A stretch of 11,110 bases of DNA from Pseudomonadota bacterium. Its GTDB lineage: Bacteria > Pseudomonadota > Gammaproteobacteria > Xanthomonadales > Rhodanobacteraceae. Under the pieces are notes generated by a model, which saw only the letters and a list, made by a program, of their open reading frames with translations, was not told the origin of the DNA and did not search any database. The translations under genes and the position numbers were made by a program. Location: NCBI GenBank assembly GCA_025351555.1, contig JANXVS010000419.1, positions 1 through 11,110 of the forward strand, written 5' to 3'. Below are positions 1 to 6,841 of the stretch, in pieces (within the stretch, counting starts at the first letter, position 1; each line of letters opens with the position of its first letter).

Positions 1-1926
1 ATTGACGGTCGCGTTGGTGACCGTCGCCGACAGGTGACTGAACGGCAGCGCCGGTGTTGGCAAATTGCTGCCCGGATCATAAAAGCCCGAACCACCGATC
101 GAGGTCGCTGCGATTACCACATTGCCAGTGCCGGCATTGAAGTTGATCGGCGTGCCCGCCGAGCACGTCGGCGTCGCCGGTGGCGGCGCCAGAAGATGAC
201 CCACGCGCACAGCGTAGCTGTTCAGCGCCTGGTTGTATTCCTGGATCGTCCATACGCTCATGTCGTCGAGCGGATCGACGACCGTGAACGAGTAATCACC
301 CCAGCGGCGGCCACTGCCGCCGCCCGGATCAGATGGCGGATTATAGTTGCCCGTCGAGGTGCCAAATTTCACGACTGTCGTGCCCGGCACACCGGCCATC
401 GTTCCAAGCGTATCGCTGGAAAGCCGGCCGGTGTAGGCCGGTGTGGCACCAGAGGGCGTGCCGGCGAGGCTGAACCCTATTACCGCATGGTCTTGTCCTG
501 TGACCGTGATCGAAGGAATCCAGTATTGCAGCGCAGCGGCGCGCGTGGCCGGGTTGTCGTACACCGTTCCGGATTGCAGCACGGTGGGGGTGGTCGTCAA
601 ATTCTGGAATTCGTACCAGCGCGCGCCGTTGCGCGCCGTCGCGGCGGTACTGGCGACGCCGGCGGCGCTTACCCGAATATTATGCGCGGTCCATAAACGG
701 CCATTTCGAATCATGGCCTGGAACAAGCGATCATCGAGCGAATCGAGGTTACCGTTGGCGCCACCGGTATTGCCGGAATGCTCTACCGGATTCGGAAAGC
801 GCGTGGTCGACACTGTTACCAAAATATTCGCCGAAATCGTCGGGGTGAGCGAACCGGGATTGCTGATGCGCCGGAAATCGATTGCGCTGAAGACCGCGTT
901 GTCGACGCCAACGAAATAACCTTCGGTCGCCGATGAGTCGAAATTATCGACACCCCGCGGCGTATACACCCCTGCCCCTGTCCCCGCTGCCAGATTGGCG
1001 AATGCGGTGACCACGATCGGGCCGGCTCCGAGTGCCGACGTTTTCTGGACTACATAACCATTGGTGCCGACGAAGCTGCCCGCGCTGGTGAACATATTGC
1101 AGCCGACATAGAGCGCGTTGACGTCGATACCCAGCGACGGGTAGTCGCAAAAGTTTGTGCCTGGATCGGCCTGGAAGAAGAAAAACGTCCACACAGTCGA
1201 GCCGCTGATCGTGCCGTTGCTGGCCGCGTCGCTGACGGCGACCATCCATCGATTCGCGGCAGTTGCCGAGCAGGTCCCCGTGGTACATGGCACGTCGATG
1301 ATCGACATGACCCAGCGACCACTGAAGCGGTCGTAGCGGATTTGCGGATCACTGGTGAAGTTGAGAACCACCGGCGGGGTGACCGGCGTCTCTACTGAAC
1401 TGAAGAAGACATCAGGATCGGCATTGATCACGCCGTCGGCCACTCCAGCCTTGGTAAACGAACGAATGCGGCCGTTGACGAACACGATGAACTGCGTCGG
1501 CCCAACCGTACCCATCGAATCTGGAGGAAAAGCGCCAGTGTCGGACAATGTGGCGCCGTCGAATGAATTGCTTGCCGAGTGGATGTTGGTTAATGGCGAC
1601 CCGACTGCCTGGGCATTACTCGCCGGGAAGCGTGATGTGGCGGGCGCATTCGGGTTTTGCGGCAGGTTGCTGCGATCCGGATATACCAACTCGTGTTCGG
1701 GGCGTGGCCGCGCCGGTGGCGCGGCGGCCTGGCGCTGCATGATGGCGGCATTGCTTTCTGCAGTACCACCCGTGGTCGCAACTCTTTCCCCCGGAGTGCC
1801 CTTGTCGGCGATTGGCGCGGACGGGTCGTTGATTGCCTGCGCCGACAACCTCGTCGTTGGCGTCGCACTCAGAAAGCTTGCGCACACGATCAATAGCGCG
1901 CTCAGCAGCATATTCTTGCGTATCAT
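1..1926 (-). CDS. Large secreted protein, propeller-like N-terminal region (3' part missing)
   Basis: The frame is open without a stop from ATG at 1926 to the left edge: 642 residues, C-terminus not in the window. Residues 1-31 look like a Sec signal peptide (basic start, hydrophobic LLSALLIVCASFLSA core, possible cleavage after SAQA). A low-complexity Pro/Ala/Asn linker follows, to about residue 115. Residues 130-575 hold recurring aromatic/Asp/Gly motifs: PPDSMGTVGP (134-143), DPQIRYDRFSGRW (193-205), DYPSLGIDVNALYVG (261-275), RNGRLWTAHNI (407-417) and RWGDYSFTVVDPLDD (540-554). These resemble blades of secreted beta-propeller-like proteins. Cysteine pairs 213/219 and 260/276 may form disulfides. 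From about 600 (VVIAATSIGGSGFYDPG) a different Gly/Asn/Thr-rich, possibly Ig/IPT-like segment begins. No catalytic motif is visible and I do not recognise a named family. Secretion is well supported; function is unknown. The Shine-Dalgarno is weak (GGGG shortly before the ATG). Confidence 0.85.
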   Translation of the reverse strand, partial: MIRKNMLLSALLIVCASFLSATPTTRLSAQAINDPSAPIADKGTPGERVATTGGTAESNAAIMQRQAAAPPARPRPEHELVYPDRSNLPQNPNAPATSRFPASNAQAVGSPLTNIHSASNSFDGATLSDTGAFPPDSMGTVGPTQFIVFVNGRIRSFTKAGVADGVINADPDVFFSSVETPVTPPVVLNFTSDPQIRYDRFSGRWVMSIIDVPCTTGTCSATAANRWMVAVSDAASNGTISGSTVWTFFFFQADPGTNFCDYPSLGIDVNALYVGCNMFTSAGSFVGTNGYVVQKTSALGAGPIVVTAFANLAAGTGAGVYTPRGVDNFDSSATEGYFVGVDNAVFSAIDFRRISNPGSLTPTISANILVTVSTTRFPNPVEHSGNTGGANGNLDSLDDRLFQAMIRNGRLWTAHNIRVSAAGVASTAATARNGARWYEFQNLTTTPTVLQSGTVYDNPATRAAALQYWIPSITVTGQDHAVIGFSLAGTPSGATPAYTGRLSSDTLGTMAGVPGTTVVKFGTSTGNYNPPSDPGGGSGRRWGDYSFTVVDPLDDMSVWTIQEYNQALNSYAVRVGHLLAPPPATPTCSAGTPINFNAGTGNVVIAATSIGGSGFYDPGSNLPTPALPFSHLSATVTNATVN

Positions 1927-2011
1927 TTTACACCCCGCTTGCTTGACCCATCCCAATACGTGAAACACCCCCGTCGCGACCCGCGAATTACGCGCGCGCG
2001 ATCTTCAAGGT

Positions 2012-2039
2012 TTTCGACGTAACCCGTAGTAAGTCGAAA
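2012..2039. repeat. Inverted repeat between methyltransferase and secreted-protein genes
   Basis: Arms TTTCGAC (2012-2018) and GTCGAAA (2033-2039) are perfect 7-bp reverse complements separated by 14 bp. It lies about 50 bp past the methyltransferase stop and about 85 bp upstream of the secreted-protein start. It could be an operator or a weak 3' hairpin. No U-tract follows on the minus strand, so an intrinsic terminator is not supported. The surrounding 164 bp contain no gene. Confidence 0.35.
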
Positions 2040-2090
2040 CTACTTCAAGCGTTGTTCGGTTGCAAGCTAAAGCTGGCCAGATCAGTCCGA

Positions 2091-3227
2091 TCATTTCCGA
2101 ATGGTGTTGCTGAGCAGAATCACCCGGAACCGCTCGCCCATTTGCCCCGGCAAGGTCAATCGTTTGACTTCCTGCACCAGACGATAGCGCGCCATCTCAT
2201 CGGCCGCCTCGGCGTAGGCGGCGGCAAAGACTTCATCCAATCCATGTTCGATCAGGAATTGCGCCTGCGAGAGGTTATTGTCAAGCGCAAATCCAGCTGC
2301 CAAACCGGCATCAGCCAGCGCATCGAAATCCACCCAAGCGGTGATGTCCTGCAGGCCGGGAAGAATCAGCGGATCGTTGTGCGCGCGATGCCGGTAATGG
2401 CAACGCAGGGTGCCCTCGCGACGCTGCGGGGCGTAATAGTCGTCGCGGGCATAACCATAATCGATAAACCAGGCCACGCCTTGTTCGTGCGATCGGGTCA
2501 CTTCTGCAAACCACGGTGCCAGTAGCGGCCGGACTTCAGAGCAATAGGGCTGCGGCAAGGCAGCGATATTGACGCTCGTGTTCGCCACCGCTTCGCTCAG
2601 TGCCGCATCCGCCGGATGTTCGCGCCAGATAAACTCGCCCTGCTCACCCACCCCGACCGCGCGCGCGAACAAGCCCTCGTTGCGCAGCGCGAACAGGCGC
2701 GCCGGCAAGGCATCGATCACTTCGTTCGCGATCAGGCAGCCGCGCCATGGTTCCGCTGGCGGCACGTCGAGCCATTCGACGCGTTCTGCCAAATGTGCAC
2801 AATGCAGCAGAAGTGTTGCGCGCTGGCGTTCGCGCAGATCGGCGCTGGTTTCCAGCAGACGATAACGCTGCGGTAACGCATCCAGGCGTTCCAGTTCCAG
2901 CAGCAACTGCACCGCCAGCGCCCCGCTACCTGGCCCGAGTTCAAAAATATCGCCGCGGGTTTCACGCAAGGTTGGCGCCAGCGCGCGTGCGAGGCAGCGC
3001 GCGAACACGAAGCCCAACTCCGGCGCCGTGACGAAATCTCCCGCCGCGCCGAACTTGGCCGCGCCGGCGCTGTAGTAGCCCAGGCCCGGCGCGTACAGGG
3101 CCAGCTCCATGTAACGCGCGAAATCCAGCGCACCGTTGGCGGCTTCGATTTCCGAGCGGATGAGCGCGGCAAGCCGCTCGCTATGCGCGCGTTCGTCGGG
3201 ACTCGGCTCGGGTAATTCGACGCGCAT
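2091..3227 (-). CDS. MidA/NDUFAF7-type SAM-dependent methyltransferase
   Basis: 378 residues, cytosolic, with no signal peptide or membrane segment. The N-terminal signature of the MidA (DUF185) family is clear: FARYMELALYAPGLGYYSAG (37-55), then GDFVTAPELGFVF (63-75). The SAM-binding glycine loop FELGPGSG is at 95-102. Further family landmarks are ANEVIDALP (167-175), FIDYGY (254-259) and GLQDITAWVDF (291-301). The mitochondrial homologue NDUFAF7 dimethylates an arginine of complex I NDUFS2; the bacterial substrate is not settled, so no reaction is assigned. I chose ATG 3227 because the conserved part starts there and it leaves a 68-bp divergent spacer to the SDR. An in-frame GTG at 3302, preceded by a good AGAGGAAGG, would add 25 residues and overlap the SDR start on the other strand. 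Confidence 0.9.
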   Translation of the reverse strand: MRVELPEPSPDERAHSERLAALIRSEIEAANGALDFARYMELALYAPGLGYYSAGAAKFGAAGDFVTAPELGFVFARCLARALAPTLRETRGDIFELGPGSGALAVQLLLELERLDALPQRYRLLETSADLRERQRATLLLHCAHLAERVEWLDVPPAEPWRGCLIANEVIDALPARLFALRNEGLFARAVGVGEQGEFIWREHPADAALSEAVANTSVNIAALPQPYCSEVRPLLAPWFAEVTRSHEQGVAWFIDYGYARDDYYAPQRREGTLRCHYRHRAHNDPLILPGLQDITAWVDFDALADAGLAAGFALDNNLSQAQFLIEHGLDEVFAAAYAEAADEMARYRLVQEVKRLTLPGQMGERFRVILLSNTIRK

Positions 3228-3295
3228 GCTGGCAATATCCGCTCGTGGCTCAAAATCCTCGTCCCAGCGATCGGGTTCGATCGCAAAGGAAGAAA

Positions 3296-4045
3296 ATGAC
3301 ACCAAACCCTTCCTCTCGCCCGGTTGCCTTGATTACCGGAGCAGCCAAGCGCATCGGCGCGACGATCGCGCGCGTGGTGCACACGGCCGGCTATGATCTG
3401 GCTCTGCATTATCGCCATTCGCGCGCAGAAATGGATGCGCTATGCATCGAACTCGAAGCAGCGCGCCCCGGCAGCACCTGCGCGATTCAGGCACAACTCG
3501 ATGACATCGCGCAGGTCCCCGGGCTTGTGGAAAAGTGCATCGCGCGATTCGGACGCCTGGACGCGCTCGTCAACAACGCATCCACGTTCTACGCGACACC
3601 AGTCGGCGACGTCACGCCGACACAATGGAACGAACTGTTTGCGAGCAACGCGCAGGCACCGTTTTTTCTGGCACAAGCGGCGGCGGCGCATCTGAAGAGT
3701 TCACAAGGCAGCATCGTGAACATCGTGGATATTTATGCAGAGCGTCCCTTGCCCGGCCATCCCGTGTATTGCATGGCCAAAGCCGCATTGGCGACGATGA
3801 CGCTGGCGCTGGCGCAGGAACTCGGGCCGGATGTGCGGGTCAACGCGGTCGCGCCGGGCGCGGTGCTATGGCCGGACGCAGGCAAAGACTACGTCGATCG
3901 CCAGGATCTCATCAAACGCACGCCGCTCAAACGCACCGGCACGCCGGAAGATGTGGCCACCGCAGTATTGTTTCTGCTGCGTGACGCAAAGTTCACAACC
4001 GGGCAAATTATCAAAGTGGACGGCGGCCGGTCGCTGGCGATTTGA
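3296..4045 (+). CDS. Pteridine reductase-like short-chain dehydrogenase (PTR1/FolM type)
   Basis: 249-residue classical SDR. The cofactor loop TGAAKRIG spans 14-21; the basic KR in it is typical of NADPH-preferring pteridine reductases. NNAS is at 93-96 and YCMAK (Y158, K162) is the catalytic pair. The position that is Ser in most SDRs is Asp145 (VDIYAERPL), 13 residues before the Tyr, the same spacing as Asp181-Tyr194 in Leishmania PTR1. C-terminal NAVAPGAVLWP (183-193) and VDGG (241-244) complete the fold. The likely reaction is NADPH-dependent reduction of dihydrobiopterin, dihydromonapterin or dihydrofolate. The start is ATG 3296, with AAAGGA ideally spaced; an in-frame GTG 51 bp upstream has less support. 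It is convergent with folK (10 bp gap), fitting a folate/pterin role. The exact pterin substrate cannot be told from sequence. Confidence 0.9.
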   Translation: MTPNPSSRPVALITGAAKRIGATIARVVHTAGYDLALHYRHSRAEMDALCIELEAARPGSTCAIQAQLDDIAQVPGLVEKCIARFGRLDALVNNASTFYATPVGDVTPTQWNELFASNAQAPFFLAQAAAAHLKSSQGSIVNIVDIYAERPLPGHPVYCMAKAALATMTLALAQELGPDVRVNAVAPGAVLWPDAGKDYVDRQDLIKRTPLKRTGTPEDVATAVLFLLRDAKFTTGQIIKVDGGRSLAI

Positions 4046-4055
4046 GCGGCTCGAA

Positions 4056-4532
4056 TCAAAGGGCGCAGTGGATTCCGGCGTCTTCGCGACACTCGCGCCA
4101 CAACTGTGCAATGGTTTTTCCCGACACTGGATGCGACACGTCAGCGGCAATATCGGCGAGCGGCTGCAACACAAAGGCGTGCTTGAGTTCCGAACGCGGA
4201 ATTTCCAGATGGCCCGGCCCGTTCACGATGCGATCACCGTACAGCACGATATCCACGTCGAGCGTACGACTGGAAAAACGCGGCGCATCGCGGCGTCGGC
4301 CGTGGCGATCTTCCAGCACGCGCAGCCAATCGTTGAGTGTCTGCGGATCCAGATCGCTATCCAGACCCACGGTCGAATTGAGAAAATCCGGGCCGTCGAA
4401 GCCAACTGCAGCGTAACGATAGGCCGGTGAAACCAGAATTTCCCCAAAGCGTGCGCGCAATTCATCAAGCGCAGCGCGCAGATGTTTCTGCGGCTCGATA
4501 TTGGACCCGAGACTGAGATAAGCGCGCGTCAT
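4056..4532 (-). CDS. folK: 2-amino-4-hydroxy-6-hydroxymethyldihydropteridine pyrophosphokinase (HPPK)
   Basis: 158 residues, the usual HPPK length. FolK transfers pyrophosphate from ATP to 6-hydroxymethyl-7,8-dihydropterin, the step before dihydropteroate synthase. The start AYLSLGSNIEP (4-14) matches the family N-terminus. PDFLNSTVGLDS (48-59) is the pterin-binding strand region. LEDRHGRRRDAPRFSSRTLDVDIVLYGD (73-100) is the catalytic signature, with D92 and D94 as the likely magnesium ligands, matching Asp95 and Asp97 of the E. coli enzyme. IPRSELKHAFVLQPLADIA (111-129) is the conserved C-terminal stretch. The family's usual Trp-Gly-Pro before RTLD is FSS here, a mild variant. ATG 4532 overlaps the folB stop in an ATGA quartet, implying translational coupling; folK is the distal gene of tsaD-folB-folK. 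Confidence 0.96.
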   Translation of the reverse strand: MTRAYLSLGSNIEPQKHLRAALDELRARFGEILVSPAYRYAAVGFDGPDFLNSTVGLDSDLDPQTLNDWLRVLEDRHGRRRDAPRFSSRTLDVDIVLYGDRIVNGPGHLEIPRSELKHAFVLQPLADIAADVSHPVSGKTIAQLWRECREDAGIHCAL

Positions 4533-4891
4533 TGCGCCGGCTTTTGCCCGCGTTCGATCGCAACGCCCACCGCCTTCGAGCCGGTCACCGCCCCGGGTTT
4601 GGCCAGTTTCAATCGTAGCCAGGTGACGCCAAATTCGCTTATCACAATTTCAGCGCAGCGTTCGGCCAGCGTTTCCACAAGTTCAAAATGGGAAGATTCC
4701 ACAAAGGCAATGAGGCGTTTGCTCACTGCCTTGTAGTCAAGCGTATCTTCAATGCGATCGCTGGCCGCGGGTTTGCGGTTATCGAAGGCCATTTCCAGAT
4801 CGAGCGCAACGACCTGACGGATCTTGCGTTCCCAGTCATAGATGCCGATGACGGTTTCGATACGCAGATCTTCGATGAAGACAATATCCAT
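4529..4891 (-). CDS. folB: Dihydroneopterin aldolase
   Basis: 120 residues, close to the roughly 120 of E. coli FolB and nearly identical at the start (MDIVFIE, then GIYDWE). The enzyme forms a homo-oligomeric ring in the cytosol and converts 7,8-dihydroneopterin to 6-hydroxymethyl-7,8-dihydropterin and glycolaldehyde, feeding FolK directly. Visible functional positions are E21 in YDWE, Y53 in LDYKAV, ETLAERCAEIV (73-83) and K98 in KLAKPGAV, which corresponds to the catalytic Lys100 of the S. aureus enzyme. I chose ATG 4891 over the upstream GTG at 4912 because of homology at MDIVFIE and an AGGAAG Shine-Dalgarno six bases before the ATG. The gene lies 17 bp after the tsaD stop and overlaps folK by 4 nt. 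Confidence 0.96.
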   Translation of the reverse strand: MDIVFIEDLRIETVIGIYDWERKIRQVVALDLEMAFDNRKPAASDRIEDTLDYKAVSKRLIAFVESSHFELVETLAERCAEIVISEFGVTWLRLKLAKPGAVTGSKAVGVAIERGQKPAQ

Positions 4892-4908
4892 TCCAAGCTT
4901 CCTGTCGT

Positions 4909-5982
4909 TCACGCAATTGCCGGCAGCGTTTCCAGATCCCAGCGCGGCGTTACCTTGATTTCGGGGCCGTCGTGCAGGCCGGCTTGCAGGCGCAGCGCAC
5001 CCGCGAGCGCGATCATGGCACCGTTGTCGGTGCAGAATTCCAGGCGCGGAAAATACACGCGGAAGCCTTCACGTTGCGCCACATCAGCCAATTGTGCGCG
5101 CAGCCTGCGATTGGCGCCTACGCCGCCCGCGATGACGAGGCGCTCGCTGCCGGTGGCCTCAAGTGCGCGTCGACATTTGATCACCAGCGTATCGACGATG
5201 GCTTCCTCGAACGCGCGCGCGACATCGGCTTTCGCGGCCGGATCGTCGGCATGCGCCCGATACGCAAGCATTACCTGGGTCTTGAGTCCGCTAAAGCTGA
5301 AATCCAGACCCGGCCGATCCGTCATCGGCCGCGAAAACTTGAATCTTCCCGAGCTGCCGGACTCGGCCAGTTTTGCCAGCGCCGGCCCGCCGGGATACGG
5401 CAGGCCCATCATCTTGGCAGTCTTGTCGAAGGCCTCGCCCGCCGCATCATCGAGCGTATCGCCAAGCAGTCGGTAACGGCCAATCGCGGCGACTTCCACG
5501 AGCATTGAATGCCCGCCTGAAACCAGCAACGCGACGAATGGCGGTTGCGGCGGATCGGGTTCAAGCAGCGGGGCAAGCAAATGCCCTTCCATGTGATGCA
5601 CGCCGATCGCCGGAATATCCAGCGACCATGCCAGCGCACGCGCGGCGGAGGCGCCGACGAGCAGCGCGCCGACCAGACCAGGCCCGGCGGTGTAGGCCAC
5701 GCCGCGCAAATCGCGCATTGCCAGTCCGGCATCAGCCAGCGTTTGCCGGATCAACGGAGTCAGCTTGCGCACATGATCGCGTGAGGCCAGCTCTGGCACC
5801 ACGCCGCCGTAATCGGCATGCATGGCGATCTGGCTGTACAGCCTATGCGCCAGCAAACCGCGCTCGGGATCGACGCATCCCGAATCAAAGACGGCCACCC
5901 CGGTTTCGTCGCAGGAAGTCTCGATGCCCAGCACCGGACCGTGGACTTTATCGGGATGTTTTGCAATTTGCTGGTTCTGCAC
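4909..5982 (-). CDS. tsaD: tRNA N6-threonylcarbamoyladenosine transferase subunit TsaD
   Basis: TsaD, with TsaB and TsaE, transfers the threonylcarbamoyl group made by TsaC to A37 of ANN-decoding tRNAs. Numbering from GTG 5982 (357 residues): the ASKHA nucleotide-binding start [17 protein letters not shown] is at 17-33, [13 protein letters not shown] at 58-70, and the metal-binding HHMEGH at 129-134 (H130 and H134 match E. coli H111 and H115). SGGHS is at 155-159, [10 protein letters not shown] at 286-295, and TDNGAMIA at 318-325 supplies the third metal ligand, D319. The start is uncertain. GTG 5982 and GTG 5934 both lack a clear Shine-Dalgarno; the latter gives 341 residues, nearer to the 337 of E. 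coli, and starts right at the conserved LGIETS. The frame stays open further upstream but then runs into rpsU. The gene is divergent from rpsU, as in E. coli, and first in the folB-folK operon. Confidence 0.95.
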   Translation of the reverse strand: MQNQQIAKHPDKVHGPVLGIETSCDETGVAVFDSGCVDPERGLLAHRLYSQIAMHADYGGVVPELASRDHVRKLTPLIRQTLADAGLAMRDLRGVAYTAGPGLVGALLVGASAARALAWSLDIPAIGVHHMEGHLLAPLLEPDPPQPPFVALLVSGGHSMLVEVAAIGRYRLLGDTLDDAAGEAFDKTAKMMGLPYPGGPALAKLAESGSSGRFKFSRPMTDRPGLDFSFSGLKTQVMLAYRAHADDPAAKADVARAFEEAIVDTLVIKCRRALEATGSERLVIAGGVGANRRLRAQLADVAQREGFRVYFPRLEFCTDNGAMIALAGALRLQAGLHDGPEIKVTPRWDLETLPAIA

Positions 5983-5990
5983 GGTAAAAT
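5961..5990 (+). promoter_or_regulatory. Probable sigma70 promoter of rpsU
   Basis: TTGCAA (5961-5966) and TAAAAT (5985-5990) are separated by 18 bp, putting the transcript start near 5997, about 40 bp before the rpsU ATG. It overlaps the N-terminal part of the longer tsaD reading. The 11-bp palindrome CCCTCAGAGGG (6003-6013) lies just downstream, where an operator or 5' UTR hairpin would be expected. Confidence 0.55.
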
Positions 5991-6037
5991 ACGCGGCTCG
6001 GCCCCTCAGAGGGCTAAAGTGTACCAGCGGAGCATCC

Positions 6038-6253
6038 ATGCCAAACGTCAAAGTTCGCGAGAACGAACCCTTCGAGTTCGCCCTGCGCCGTTTCAAACGC
6101 ACCTGCGAAAAGGCCGGCGTGCTGGCTGAAACGCGCAAACGCGAGTTTTACGAAAAGCCGACCCAGGAACGCAAGCGCAAGGCGGCAGCGGCGGTCAAAC
6201 GCCATCTGCGTCGTGTCGGCCGCGACGTGACCAAGCGTCAGCGCTTGTACTAA
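6038..6253 (+). CDS. rpsU: 30S ribosomal protein S21
   Basis: 71 residues, the same length as E. coli S21, with near-identical landmarks: [17 protein letters not shown] (5-21), CEKAGVLAE (23-31), [15 protein letters not shown] (34-48) and the basic C-terminus ending RLY. S21 sits on the 30S platform near the 3' end of 16S rRNA and helps initiation. I chose ATG 6038 from the family N-terminus ([12 protein letters not shown]) and a GGAG five bases upstream; a longer in-frame extension upstream is tsaD antisense. A promoter precedes it and a strong hairpin follows. It is divergent from tsaD, as is common in gammaproteobacteria. Confidence 0.97.
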   Translation: MPNVKVRENEPFEFALRRFKRTCEKAGVLAETRKREFYEKPTQERKRKAAAAVKRHLRRVGRDVTKRQRLY

Positions 6254-6280
6254 GCCGCATATTTTTCAGCTGTTTCTGCG

Positions 6281-6313
6281 GGCCGGTGTTGCGCGAGTGA
6301 CACCGGCCTTTGC
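6281..6313 (+). terminator. Hairpin between rpsU and yqeY (terminator or attenuator)
   Basis: GGCCGGTGT (6281-6289) pairs perfectly with ACACCGGCC (6300-6308), a 9-bp GC-rich stem with a 10-nt loop. It is followed by TTTGCGTTT, an interrupted T tract. It starts 27 bp after the rpsU stop and ends before the yqeY ATG. It therefore probably ends part of the rpsU transcripts and lets the rest read into yqeY. Confidence 0.65.
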
Positions 6314-6336
6314 GTTTCCGGTTTCGAGATGGTGCC

Positions 6337-6783
6337 ATGACCCTCAAAGACAAGCTCATCCAAGACATGAAAGTCGCGATGAAAAGCGGCGACAAAGAGC
6401 GCTTGGGCGTCATCCGCCTGATCAATGCCGGGATCAAGCAGCGCGAAGTCGACGAGCGCATCCTGCTGGATGACACCCAGGTTCTGAGCGTGCTGGAAAA
6501 GGCGCTGAAGCAGCGCCGCGACTCGGTATCCCAGTTCCAGGCCGCCGGCCGCACCGATCTGGCCGACAAGGAAACCTTCGAGATCGGCGTGATCCAGTCC
6601 TATCTGCCGGCCCAGTTGAGCGCGGAAGAAGTCGCCGCCATCGTCAGCGCGACGATTGCCGAAACCGGCGCCACCGGCCCCAAGGACATGGGCAAGGTCA
6701 TGGGAATGGTGAAGCCCAAGGTTGCCGGTCGCACGGATATGGGCAAGTTGTCGGAATTGATCAAGGCACGATTGAACCAGTAG
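6337..6783 (+). CDS. GatB/YqeY domain-containing protein
   Basis: 148 residues, the usual length for stand-alone YqeY proteins. The domain is related to the tRNA-binding C-terminal tail of GatB, the amidotransferase subunit that converts misacylated Glu-tRNA(Gln) and Asp-tRNA(Asn). The stand-alone protein's role is not established. The family pattern is clear: LKDKLIQDMKVAMKSGDKERLGVIRLINAGIKQ near the N-terminus, EKETFEIGVIQSYLP-like sequence (DKETFEIGVIQSYLPAQLS, about 76-94), then GPKDMGKVMGMVKPKVAGRTDMGKLSELIK near the C-terminus. ATG 6337 is preferred to an upstream in-frame start at 6310 because the family begins MTLKDKL; the Shine-Dalgarno (GAGATGG) is weak. It follows rpsU, as in many proteobacteria, but dnaG does not follow here. 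Confidence 0.93.
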   Translation: MTLKDKLIQDMKVAMKSGDKERLGVIRLINAGIKQREVDERILLDDTQVLSVLEKALKQRRDSVSQFQAAGRTDLADKETFEIGVIQSYLPAQLSAEEVAAIVSATIAETGATGPKDMGKVMGMVKPKVAGRTDMGKLSELIKARLNQ

Positions 6784-6806
6784 GTTCGTCGTCTTTGACA
6801 CCGCGC

Positions 6807-6833
6807 ACGCGCGCCGGGTTTTCCAGCGCGCGT
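6807..6833. terminator. Hairpin between convergent yqeY and M13 peptidase genes
   Basis: ACGCGCGC (6807-6814) and GCGCGCGT (6826-6833) are perfect 8-bp reverse complements around an 11-nt loop. It sits in the 58-bp gap between two convergent stops, where a bidirectional transcription end is expected. Neither side has a T tract, so it may only act as a 3' stabilising hairpin. Confidence 0.45.
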
Positions 6834-6841
6834 TCTCTGGC

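Noticed and set aside
34..919. Plus-strand open frames at the left edge
   Set aside because: They are Arg/Ala-rich shadows of the minus-strand secreted-protein frame, which has a signal peptide and is open throughout.
944..1352. Alternative minus-strand frames inside the secreted-protein gene
   Set aside because: They are out of frame with the continuous 642-codon reading and have low-complexity, Arg-rich translations.
2052..3031. Several plus-strand open frames opposite the methyltransferase
   Set aside because: They mirror the codon pattern of the MidA-family gene, share no motifs with known families and lack good start signals.
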